The translations under genes and the position numbers were made by a program. The notes beneath the pieces are model-generated. The model was given only the letters and a program-made list of their open reading frames with translations, did no database searches and was not told the DNA's origin. Shown one piece after another: positions 45,997 through 53,629 of a stretch of 61,553 bases of DNA (positions are counted from its first letter, which is position 1; each line of letters opens with the position of its first letter). Source of the stretch: an uncultured Anaeromyxobacter sp. (GTDB taxonomy: Bacteria; Myxococcota; Myxococcia; Myxococcales; Anaeromyxobacteraceae); contig CAIOAK010000149.1 of assembly GCA_903855945.1 (NCBI GenBank), positions 1 to 61,553 on the forward strand, written 5' to 3'.

Positions 45997-46003
45997 TATC
46001 CAT
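45986..46003. promoter_or_regulatory. Rrf2 operator candidate ATGGATA-GACT-TATCCAT
   Basis: A perfect dyad with 7-nt arms and a 4-nt centre in an AT-rich island between the Rrf2 and hemerythrin-like genes. It covers the predicted -10 and transcript start of the latter, so bound repressor would block it. Size and site suit an Rrf2 dimer. Confidence 0.65.
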
Positions 46004-46004
46004 T

Positions 46005-46562
46005 ATGAACGCCATCGAACTCCTCATGCAGGAACACCAGCTCATCCTGGGCGCCCTCGACGCGCTCGACGCCTTCGTGGCCGCTCAGTCCCGCGGCGGC
46101 GACGACCGCGCCGAGCTGGCCCGCTTCGTCCACTTCATCCGCGCCTTCGCCGACACGCGCCACCACGCCAAGGAGGAGGACATCCTCTTCGTGGCCATGG
46201 TCGCGGCCGGCTTCCCGCGCGACGGCGGCCCCATCGCCGTCATGCTCATGGACCATGACGCCGGGCGTGCCCACGTGGCCGCCATGGCAGAGCGGGCCGA
46301 GCAGTCCGCTCCCTGGTCCGACGAGGACCGGCGCGCCATGGCCGCCGCCTGCGGGGGATACGCGGATCTCCTCCGCGGGCACATCCAGAAGGAGGACCGC
46401 ATCCTCTACCCCATGGCGGTCCAGCGGCTCCCCGAGGAGGCGATGCGCCGGGTGGACCGGGACTGCGCCGCCTTCGAGGCGAGGCAGGTCGCAGCGGGGG
46501 GTGACGCCCTGAAGGTGCTCGCCGGCGAGCTCGCGGCGCGCCACCTCCCCGCCCGCTCGTAG
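46005..46562 (+). CDS. Hemerythrin-like domain protein
   Basis: A 185-residue four-helix-bundle di-iron protein. Iron ligands are visible as H in LMQEHQLILGALD, HHAKEEDILF (His and Glu), the His in MLMDHDAGRAHVAAM and HIQKEDRILYPM. Such proteins (near DNR/NorA/YtfE types) bind O2 or NO or repair damaged Fe-S clusters. The ATG directly follows the operator palindrome, with no room for a Shine-Dalgarno. Divergent from the Rrf2 regulator, which probably represses it. Confidence 0.88.
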   Translation: MNAIELLMQEHQLILGALDALDAFVAAQSRGGDDRAELARFVHFIRAFADTRHHAKEEDILFVAMVAAGFPRDGGPIAVMLMDHDAGRAHVAAMAERAEQSAPWSDEDRRAMAAACGGYADLLRGHIQKEDRILYPMAVQRLPEEAMRRVDRDCAAFEARQVAAGGDALKVLAGELAARHLPARS

Positions 46563-46596
46563 CGGCCGGGGGCCGGAGCGTGTATGCCTTCCCCCG

Positions 46597-47655
46597 ATGG
46601 AAGGCGTGACCAACCCCGCCCGGATCGAGGTGGACTTCGAGTACGGCGACCTCGAGGAGGTCGTCGTGGGCGTTCCCTTCATCGTCTACCCGGACCTCGC
46701 GGTGGCCTCGTGGGCGCGGGAGGCCATGAAGGTCGTCCCGGAGGCCGAGGCGGCTCGGGCGATGGCCTTCTCCGGGAAGGACTCGATCGAGGTCGGAGTC
46801 TTCGACGCGATGGAGCGGGAGAACGAGGGGCTCATCTCGGAACTCACGCGGCGCGGCATCCGGGTCCACCGGCCGGAACGGCTCACGCGGGAGCGGGTGG
46901 TCGTGAGCTTCGGCGAGGACTACGTCCGCCTCGCGGGCATCTCGCAGCAGTTCACGCGCGACCCGGTCATCGTGGTCGGGGAGAACGTCATCGAGTGCAC
47001 GATGGGTTCCCTCTACCGGCGCGCCGACATCCTGGGGCTCGTTCGCCCGCTCCTCGCCCGGCTCACGGGGTCGAACGCCCGCTGGGTCTCCATGCCGTCG
47101 ATCGATCTCTCGCTCATGATCCGCGGCGGCGACTTCGACAAGACCGGCTTCCCGGTCCTGGAGGGCGGCGACGTCCTCGTGCTGGGCCGGAAGATCCTGG
47201 TGGGCACCTCGGCCAATCCCACCACGGGTTCGAGCGAGCTCGGATGGCGCTGGCTCCGGGACTACCTCGGCCCCCAGGGATACGACGTCGAGCGCGTGCC
47301 CCTCCCGGCGGACATCCTCCACCTCGACGTGGCCCTCTCGGTTCCCCGGCCCGGCGTCGTGGTGACCTGCCCGGAGGTCTTCGAGGGAGGCCTCCCCACC
47401 TGCTTCGATGGATGGAAGCGGATCGAGGTCTCGCGGGAGGAGACGCGCCTGCTCGCCACGAACGGCCTCCCCCTCGACCCCGCGCACTACCTCCTGGGAA
47501 CGAACGACCGGTTCGACGGAAGCCGGGTGGCCGGACCGCTGCGCGCGCTCGGCATCGAGGTCACGCTGCTCCCGTTCGGCGTCCACACCGCCCACGGCGG
47601 CTCGATCCGCTGCAGCACGATGCCGCTGCGACGAAGGCTGCGCGAAGGGAGATGA
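46597..47655 (+). CDS. Amidinotransferase / dimethylargininase-fold enzyme
   Basis: A 352-residue guanidine-modifying-fold protein related to glycine and inosamine-phosphate amidinotransferases. The catalytic triad is in place: Asp in VLEGGDVLVLG, His in ILHLDVALSVPRPG, and the nucleophile Cys near the end in HGGSIRCSTMPL (C339). Substrate is unknown; no arginine-degradation genes are near. TATGCC lies 8 nt before the ATG with no Shine-Dalgarno. It is followed after 4 nt by a PatB-type PLP enzyme, so the two should act in one pathway. Confidence 0.85.
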   Translation: MEGVTNPARIEVDFEYGDLEEVVVGVPFIVYPDLAVASWAREAMKVVPEAEAARAMAFSGKDSIEVGVFDAMERENEGLISELTRRGIRVHRPERLTRERVVVSFGEDYVRLAGISQQFTRDPVIVVGENVIECTMGSLYRRADILGLVRPLLARLTGSNARWVSMPSIDLSLMIRGGDFDKTGFPVLEGGDVLVLGRKILVGTSANPTTGSSELGWRWLRDYLGPQGYDVERVPLPADILHLDVALSVPRPGVVVTCPEVFEGGLPTCFDGWKRIEVSREETRLLATNGLPLDPAHYLLGTNDRFDGSRVAGPLRALGIEVTLLPFGVHTAHGGSIRCSTMPLRRRLREGR

Positions 47656-47659
47656 GACG

Positions 47660-48814
47660 ATGACCTTCGACTTCGACCACCCGCCCGACCGGCGCGGGAC
47701 CGACTCGCTCAAGTGGGGCCGGTACTCCGGGCGCGACGTCCTCCCGATGTGGGTCGCCGACATGGACTTCGTGGTCGCACCGCCCATCCAGGAGGCGCTG
47801 GCGCGGCGTGTGGCCCACGGGGTCTTCGGGTACTCGGCGCCCTGGCCATCCCTCACGGACGCGGCGGTCGAGCACCTCTCGGACGAGTACGGCTGGGCCG
47901 TCGACCCGGCCTGGCTCGTGTGGCTTCCCGGGGTCGTCTCGGCACTCCACGTCGCCTGCCGGTCGGTGGCCGGCGGGGCCGTGACGGCCACCCCCGTCTA
48001 CCCGCCCTTCCTCTCGGCCACCCCGCGCCTCTCGACGGCGCCGCTCCGGCGAGGGGCGGAGCGCTGGGAGTGGGACCTCCCGGCCCTCGAGGCGGCCCTC
48101 ACCCCGGAGACGCGGCTCCTGCTGCTCTGCCACCCGCACAACCCGGTGGGGCGTGCCTGGGAGGAGGGGGAGCTTCGCGCCATCGACGACCTGGCGGCGC
48201 GGCGCGGGCTCGTCGTCTGCTCCGACGAGATCCACTGCGGCCTCGTCCTCGAGCCGGGCCGGCGCCACTTCCCATACGCCAGGCTCTCCCCCGAGGCGGC
48301 GCGGCGCAGCATCACGCTCCTCGCGCCGTCCAAGACCTTCAACGTCCCGGGGCTCGGCTGCGCCTTCGCCGTCATCCCCGATCCGGAACTGCGGCGCGCC
48401 TTCCGGGGCGCCATGTGGGGGATCGTCCCGCACGTGAACGTCCTCGGGCTCGTGGCCTGCGAGGCCTCGCTGCGCCACGGCGGGCCCTGGCACCGGGCGC
48501 TCATCGACCACCTGCGCGGGAACCGGGAGCGGGTGATGGACGCGGTGCGCACCATCCCCGGCCTGCGGAGCACCCCCGTGGAGGCGACCTACCTCGCCTG
48601 GATCGACGCACGGGGCACCGGGCTTCCGGATCCGCACCGCGCGTTCGAGGAGGCCGGCGTCGGCCTGTCGGATGGAACGGAGTTCGGCCCGGGCAACGTC
48701 TACCGGGGGTTCGTGCGGCTCAACTTCGGCTGCTCCCGATCCCTGCTCGACGAGGCGCTCGCCCGGATGCGGACGATCTCCCTCACCGCCTCGAAGTTCT
48801 CCGGGGTGCAGTAG
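47660..48814 (+). CDS. MalY/PatB-type aminotransferase / C-S beta-lyase
   Basis: A 384-residue fold-type I PLP enzyme of the MalY/PatB group, which cleaves cystathionine or other C-S bonds or acts as an aminotransferase. LPMWVADMDFVVAPPIQEAL near the N-terminus is the PatB hallmark; PHNPVGRAW and SDEIHCGLVL are cofactor motifs and the PLP lysine is in LLAPSKTFNVPGLGCAFAV. A GAAGGGAGA Shine-Dalgarno overlaps the end of the amidinotransferase gene. The normal C-terminus (FGCSRSLLDEALARMR) is followed by about 13 extra residues lying over the 3' end of the convergent gene. Confidence 0.9.
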   Translation: MTFDFDHPPDRRGTDSLKWGRYSGRDVLPMWVADMDFVVAPPIQEALARRVAHGVFGYSAPWPSLTDAAVEHLSDEYGWAVDPAWLVWLPGVVSALHVACRSVAGGAVTATPVYPPFLSATPRLSTAPLRRGAERWEWDLPALEAALTPETRLLLLCHPHNPVGRAWEEGELRAIDDLAARRGLVVCSDEIHCGLVLEPGRRHFPYARLSPEAARRSITLLAPSKTFNVPGLGCAFAVIPDPELRRAFRGAMWGIVPHVNVLGLVACEASLRHGGPWHRALIDHLRGNRERVMDAVRTIPGLRSTPVEATYLAWIDARGTGLPDPHRAFEEAGVGLSDGTEFGPGNVYRGFVRLNFGCSRSLLDEALARMRTISLTASKFSGVQ

Positions 48815-49323
48815 ATCCCGATCGGCTTCGAGAGCAGCCGGCCTCGCACCTCGACGTAGCGTGCCTTTTCCACCACCCGGACCCTCCGGATCTCCCGCCA
48901 GGTGATGTCGGCCTCCTGCTCGGATCGCGCGAGGAGCCCCGCCCCCGCCGTGGTGGCCGAGCCGGCGAGCGCTCCCACGACGGCGACTGCGTCGGCGACG
49001 TCGCGCGACCGCCTGCCCATCGCGAAGTGGATCCCCCGCTCGGAGAGGAGGTAGGAGGCCTCGAGCCCACCCAGCAGGTCGAGGATGGCGCAGGAGATCG
49101 CCCACAGGACCACGAAGAAGGCGCCCAGGCCGGCCGCGAGCAGAAACGCCTCCTTCCATGTGGCGACGAACCCGATCAGCACCGTGAGGAAGGCCAGCGG
49201 GATCCCGAGCACGAGAGGAAGCGCCCCCCAGGTCACGCGGTTGAAGAGCGTGCGAACGCGCAGCGTCCACGGGGGGATCAGGGGCTCCGCCGCCGGACAT
49301 CCTCTCTCCTCGGTCTGGATCAT
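48700..49323 (-). CDS. Two-helix membrane protein with PH-like (YcxB-like) tail
   Basis: A 207-residue protein with two or three helices (WGALPLVLGIPLAFLTVLIG, FLLAAGLGAFFVVLWAISCA) and a cytoplasmic C-terminal segment (ITWREIRRVRVVEKARYVEV) that resembles bacterial PH/YcxB-type domains. Function unknown. It lies 14 nt after the hybrid kinase gene on the same strand, probably one operon. Its last 115 nt overlap the PatB gene on the other strand, an unusually long convergent overlap. Confidence 0.7.
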   Translation of the reverse strand: MIQTEERGCPAAEPLIPPWTLRVRTLFNRVTWGALPLVLGIPLAFLTVLIGFVATWKEAFLLAAGLGAFFVVLWAISCAILDLLGGLEASYLLSERGIHFAMGRRSRDVADAVAVVGALAGSATTAGAGLLARSEQEADITWREIRRVRVVEKARYVEVRGRLLSKPIGIYCTPENFEAVREIVRIRASASSSRDREQPKLSRTNPR

Positions 49324-49337
49324 GGCCAGCCCGCAGG

Positions 49338-51389
49338 CTACCGCACCGCGGCCGCCGGTGAAGCGACGCCCACCGGAGCGACGCCCCCACCGTCGAGGAT
49401 CCTCCGGATCCTCCGGAGCAGGGTCGCATCGCTGAACGGCTTGGAGATGAAGTTGAGGTCGCTCCCCGGCCCCGCCTCGGCTCCGAACGCCCCATCGGAG
49501 TAGCCGGACATGAAGAGCACCGGCATGCCCGGACACTCCTCCAGCAGACGATCCCGGAAGACCCTGCCGTTCATGCCCGGCATGACGACGTCGGTGAGGA
49601 CGAGCTCCACTCGCCCCTCCTGCTCCAGGCAGAGCGCGAGCCCCGAAGGCCCGTCCTCCGCGGCGAGCACCGCGTAGCCCGCCTTCGCGAGCGTGCGCCG
49701 GATGAGCTCCCGGACCGACGCGTCGTCCTCGACCACCAGGATCGTCTCCGACCCGGAGAGGTCCTCGTCTTCGGGCTTCGGCGCCGCCTCGTTCGCCGCG
49801 CTCTCGCATCGCGGGAGGATCACGTCGACGACGGTCCCCTGGCCGGGCTTGCTCGACACGCGGATCGAGCCCCCGCTCTGCTCCACGAACCCGTAGGCGA
49901 TGGAGAGGCCCAGCCCCGTCCCCTTCCCCAGTTCCTTCGTCGTGAAGAAGGGCTCGAAGAGCCGGTCGAGGGTTTCCTCCTCCATCCCCACGCCCGTGTC
50001 GATGATCTGGAGCAGGACGCGAGGGGACGCACCGGCGCTTCCGGTATCGCCCGGCTCGTGCGAAGGCTCGACGTTTCGGGTCCGGAGGGTGAGCGTTCCT
50101 CCGTCCGGCATGGCGTCCCGCGCGTTGACGGCGAGGTTCACGATCACCTGCTGGATCTGGACCGGATCGGCGCGCACCCGGCCGAGCTGCGGGGCCAGGT
50201 CGGGAATGACGGAGACGTCCTCGCCCACGACCCGCCGCAGCATCTTCTCCACGCCCTGGATGAGCACGTTCAGATCGAGGACCTCCGGCTCCGGGACCTG
50301 CTTGCGGCTGAAGGCGAGCAGTTGCCGGGTGAGCGAAGCCGCGCGCTCGGCGGCCGTCTCGATCTCCCGAAGATCGGAGCGCAGCTCCCCCTCCTCGCGT
50401 ACCGCCTCGAGCGCGAACCGGACGCTCGCCAGGATGACGGCCAGGATGTTGTTGAAGTCATGGGCCACGCCGCCGGCCAGCCGGCCGATGCTCTCCATCT
50501 TCTGTGCCTGGAGGAGCTGGGCCTCGAGCGCCAGGTCGCGTGTGATGTCCCGCTTCACCGCCACGTAGCTCGAGATCTGCCCGTCGGGGGCCCGGACGGG
50601 CGAGATCGTCACATCCTCGGTGTAGAGCTTCCCGTCCTTGCGGCGGTTGACGATCCGACCGGTCCAGTTCCTGCCCGACGAGATGGTCCTCCAGAGCGCC
50701 TCGTAGAAGGCGGCGTCGTGGACACCGCTCTTCAGGACGCGGGGGGTGAGGCCGATCGCCTCCGAGATCGGGTACCCGGAGATCGCCTCGAACGCCGGGT
50801 TGGCGTAGACGATCTTCCCGTCCCGGTCGGTGATGACGATGGTCTCGGCCACCTGCTCGATGGCCGTGGCGAGAAGTTCCCGGTCGGCCTCCGCCCTCCG
50901 GCGCTCCTCGAGCTCCTCCCGGACCTGCCGGGTCCGGTCCAGGACCAGGGCCTCGAGTTCGTCCCGCTCCCGACGTCGCTCCCGGGCCGCCTCTCGCAGG
51001 CGGGTCATGGCGCGGATCTGGGCGGCGAGCTCGAACTCGTCGGGCGGCTTCGCCAGGAAGCCTTCCGCCCCGGCCCGCAGCGCCTCGATTCGCGCTCCCC
51101 TGGCGGTGCCCAGGGCGGTCAGGAAGACGACCGGGATCTCACGGAGCCGCTCGTCGGCCTTCATCCGCGCGCAGACCTCGAACCCGTCCATCCCGGGCAT
51201 GACGATCTCGAGGAGGACCACGTCGGGGTCCGCCGACCGCGCCAGCTCGAGGCCGCGCTCCCCGTCGGTGGCGGTGAGGAGCACGCAACCCGGGAGGGCA
51301 ACGGCCAGGACCGCCCGCAGGGCGACGAGATTGTCCGACTTGTCGTCGATGGCGAGGACCCGAGGGCCCGATGAGTGTTCGATGAGCAT
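49338..51389 (-). CDS. Hybrid histidine kinase, REC-PAS-HisKA-HATPase-REC
   Basis: A 683-residue soluble hybrid kinase. The N-terminal receiver (10-130) keeps the acidic pocket (D15/D16), T91 and K114, but the phospho-acceptor position is Glu61 (VVLLEIVMPGMDG) in place of Asp. A coiled coil (135-172), PAS (about 172-285), phospho-acceptor H310 in GGVAHDFNNIL, and ATPase boxes NLAVNARDA, DTGVGME and GTGLGLSIAYG follow. The C-terminal receiver has D600 (LTDVVMPGMNG) and K in ISKPFS. No membrane segment is present, so input is intracellular or through partner proteins. Confidence 0.92.
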   Translation of the reverse strand: MLIEHSSGPRVLAIDDKSDNLVALRAVLAVALPGCVLLTATDGERGLELARSADPDVVLLEIVMPGMDGFEVCARMKADERLREIPVVFLTALGTARGARIEALRAGAEGFLAKPPDEFELAAQIRAMTRLREAARERRRERDELEALVLDRTRQVREELEERRRAEADRELLATAIEQVAETIVITDRDGKIVYANPAFEAISGYPISEAIGLTPRVLKSGVHDAAFYEALWRTISSGRNWTGRIVNRRKDGKLYTEDVTISPVRAPDGQISSYVAVKRDITRDLALEAQLLQAQKMESIGRLAGGVAHDFNNILAVILASVRFALEAVREEGELRSDLREIETAAERAASLTRQLLAFSRKQVPEPEVLDLNVLIQGVEKMLRRVVGEDVSVIPDLAPQLGRVRADPVQIQQVIVNLAVNARDAMPDGGTLTLRTRNVEPSHEPGDTGSAGASPRVLLQIIDTGVGMEEETLDRLFEPFFTTKELGKGTGLGLSIAYGFVEQSGGSIRVSSKPGQGTVVDVILPRCESAANEAAPKPEDEDLSGSETILVVEDDASVRELIRRTLAKAGYAVLAAEDGPSGLALCLEQEGRVELVLTDVVMPGMNGRVFRDRLLEECPGMPVLFMSGYSDGAFGAEAGPGSDLNFISKPFSDATLLRRIRRILDGGGVAPVGVASPAAAVR

Positions 51390-51546
51390 TTCTTATCCAG
51401 ACTCACCTTCCTCCACGCCTCCGGTCCGCGCAAGTGGCGAAGGGAGGGGTTCATCGCCCAAGGAGGTCGATGAACTGGCCCCGAGGGGTGGTCTGGCGCC
51501 TTCGATCGGGAACTGCGTAGACTTCCGTTCCCGGAGGGCGAAACCC

Positions 51547-52140
51547 ATGTCGCTGTCGAACTCGGTTCGCGGTCAACTGGTCGTCGGACTGCTCACGATC
51601 ACGGCGTGCGCGACGGCTCCGGTCTCGAGCCCTCCGCCTCCCCCCCCTCCCCGCGTCCTGGAGGCCCCACCGGTCGTCGCAGCGCCGGCGCCGGCGCCGG
51701 TCGTCGTGGACGAGGGGGCCTTCGGCTTCAAGAAGGGAATGACGGTGGCACAGGCCAACGCCGTCTCCGCGCTCCGGATCCTCCCGCGGAACTCGAACAC
51801 CTTCGCGATGCGGAAGTTCCCGGTCGACGATCCCCGCTTCTCCGAGGCGACGGTCGTGGTCTCTCCGAAGGTGGGGCTCTGCCGCGTCCGGGTTTCGAGC
51901 GCACCCGCGGATCCGCCGAAGACGAAGTCCCTTCTCGACTCGGTGATGGGTGAACTCACCGGCCGGCACGGAGCTCCCGATCCGGACGTCGGGAACGACC
52001 CCACCGCGCGCGCCGTGTGGGCCGAGCCCTTCGGCGTGGGCAGTTCGGTCTGGGTGTACGAGGCGAAGGACTCGAAGGGCACGTCCACGGTCGTGGTGGA
52101 CTACCTCTTCACGAACTACGAGACCTGCGCCAGCGAGTGA
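51547..52140 (+). CDS. Predicted lipoprotein, function unknown
   Basis: A 197-residue protein; SVRGQLVVGLLTITACATAP carries the lipoprotein signal with Cys in ITAC. A Pro/Ala/Val linker with PPPPPPPR follows, then a globular domain (FGFKKGMTVAQANAVSALRI; SSVWVYEAKDSKGTSTVVVD) with two later Cys that could pair. GGAGGG is the Shine-Dalgarno. The 157 nt upstream, back to the hybrid kinase start, show no strong promoter. Family not recognised. Confidence 0.75.
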   Translation: MSLSNSVRGQLVVGLLTITACATAPVSSPPPPPPPRVLEAPPVVAAPAPAPVVVDEGAFGFKKGMTVAQANAVSALRILPRNSNTFAMRKFPVDDPRFSEATVVVSPKVGLCRVRVSSAPADPPKTKSLLDSVMGELTGRHGAPDPDVGNDPTARAVWAEPFGVGSSVWVYEAKDSKGTSTVVVDYLFTNYETCASE

Positions 52141-52281
52141 GCCGCTCCCTCGGGCGGCCTGCCCGGGATCCGGGCAACGCCTGCGCGCTCCGCGGGCATC
52201 TGCGCCTCCCCCGATCCCCGGAACGACCGCCGATCCGCATCGGGACGCCGGCGCGACCCTTGCAGGCCAGGCGTCCCACCC

Positions 52282-52977
52282 ATGGCACGAATCCACATGA
52301 TCGGCGGAGAGAAGGGCGGCGTCGGAAAGTCGCTCGTGGCGCGCATCCTGGCGCAGTACTTCATCGACCGGGAGATCCCGTTCCTCGGGTTCGACGCCGA
52401 CCGATCCCACGGCGCCCTCATGCGATTTTACTCCGGGTACGCGTCCCCGGTGACGGTGGACCGCTACGAGAGCCTCGACGCGGTCGTGGAGGCCGCCATC
52501 GCGGAACCCGGTCGGGAGGTGCTCCTCGACCTCGCCGCACAGACCCAGGAACCGCTCGTGCGCTGGATCGAGAGCGCCTCGCTCCTCGACCTGGAGGAGG
52601 AGGCCGGGTTCAAGCTCGTCTACTGGCACGTGATGGACTCCGGCCGCGACTCGGTGGACCTCCTGCGGAACCTGCTCGACCGCTTCGGCCCCCGCATGGG
52701 CTACGTCGTGGTGCAGAACCAGGTTCGCGGCGACAGCTTCTCCATCCTGGAGGCGTCCGGACTGCACGAGCGAGCGCTCGAGCTCGGCGCCCGCTTCGTC
52801 GCGATCCGGAAGCTCCAGGAGACCGTCGCCAACAAGCTGGACGCGCGGAGCACGAGCTTCTGGTCGGCCGTCCACGGCGGAGGAGACCGGACCAAGCAGC
52901 TCGGACTGCTCGAGCGGCAGCGCGTGAAGACCTGGCTCCGGCACGCCTACGAGGAGATCGACCGGGCCCTGGCCTGA
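52282..52977 (+). CDS. MinD/ParA-like P-loop ATPase
   Basis: A 231-residue SIMIBI-class ATPase with deviant Walker A IGGEKGGVGKSLVARILAQY (about 8-27, signature lysine present), FLGFDADRSHGALM as switch I and VLLDLAAQTQEPL as Walker B. Residues after 100 diverge from true ParA and MinD. Stand-alone, with no ParB-like partner; its stop is 1 nt from the end of the convergent lipoprotein gene. Role unknown. The 141-nt gap upstream shows no feature I can support. Confidence 0.82.
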   Translation: MARIHMIGGEKGGVGKSLVARILAQYFIDREIPFLGFDADRSHGALMRFYSGYASPVTVDRYESLDAVVEAAIAEPGREVLLDLAAQTQEPLVRWIESASLLDLEEEAGFKLVYWHVMDSGRDSVDLLRNLLDRFGPRMGYVVVQNQVRGDSFSILEASGLHERALELGARFVAIRKLQETVANKLDARSTSFWSAVHGGGDRTKQLGLLERQRVKTWLRHAYEEIDRALA

Positions 52978-52978
52978 C

Positions 52979-53614
52979 CTACGGGTGGGCGAGCGTGACC
53001 ATCGCCGGAACCGCGTCGAGCGACCAGCAACCGCTGGTGAAATCGAAGCCTCCGGGGATGGGCAGGAGCGACGAGAAGCAGAGTTCGCCCGTGGACGTGG
53101 TTGCCGGGACCGCGAAGACCGTCTGGCCCAGGGTGCTCGTGCCCTGGGTCGCGATCACCTCCTTCGGAACCGGAGGAGTCGCGTTGCCGTCGATCCCGAC
53201 CGAGGCGACGACCGGGGAGTTCGGTATGGCCACGTCGCTCGCGGTGACGGTCACCCTCGCCTTCGAGGCGCCGACCCCGATGCCGAGGGATGCCACGCTC
53301 TCCCCACCGGCGTTCGTCGCAACCACGATGTAGAACGCCGGCGTGGAAGCCAACGTGGGGGTGCCAGTGACGACGCCCGTGGCGGTGTCGAACATCAGCC
53401 CCTCGGGGAGAGCGGGCGAGATGGAGTAGGCGTCGATCGCCCCGCCGCTGCTGCTCGGGACGTTGGGCGTGATGGCCACGGCCGCTCGATAGGCGGCCGG
53501 GTTCGTCGAGTAGGAGAGGTTCGCCGGCGGGGGAGGCTTGGGGTCCTCGGACGTTCCGCAGGCGGCCAGGGCGAGGGGGGCGACCAGGCAGGCGACGCGG
53601 AGGATGCGGGTCAA
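52979..53614 (-). CDS. Lipoprotein with putative immunoglobulin-like (He_PIG) domain
   Basis: A 211-residue lipoprotein; MTRILRVACLVAPLALAACG ends in the lipobox Cys. An He_PIG-like repeat is visible as ISPALPEGLMFDTATGVVTG followed by TPTLAST, the usual LPPGL-x-G-x-ITGTP type pattern. The only start is TTG, fixed by an in-frame stop 21 nt upstream. It is 15 nt after the radical SAM gene and probably translated from the same mRNA. Confidence 0.75.
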   Translation of the reverse strand: MTRILRVACLVAPLALAACGTSEDPKPPPPANLSYSTNPAAYRAAVAITPNVPSSSGGAIDAYSISPALPEGLMFDTATGVVTGTPTLASTPAFYIVVATNAGGESVASLGIGVGASKARVTVTASDVAIPNSPVVASVGIDGNATPPVPKEVIATQGTSTLGQTVFAVPATTSTGELCFSSLLPIPGGFDFTSGCWSLDAVPAMVTLAHP

Positions 53615-53629
53615 GGCCGCGCCCTTCGC

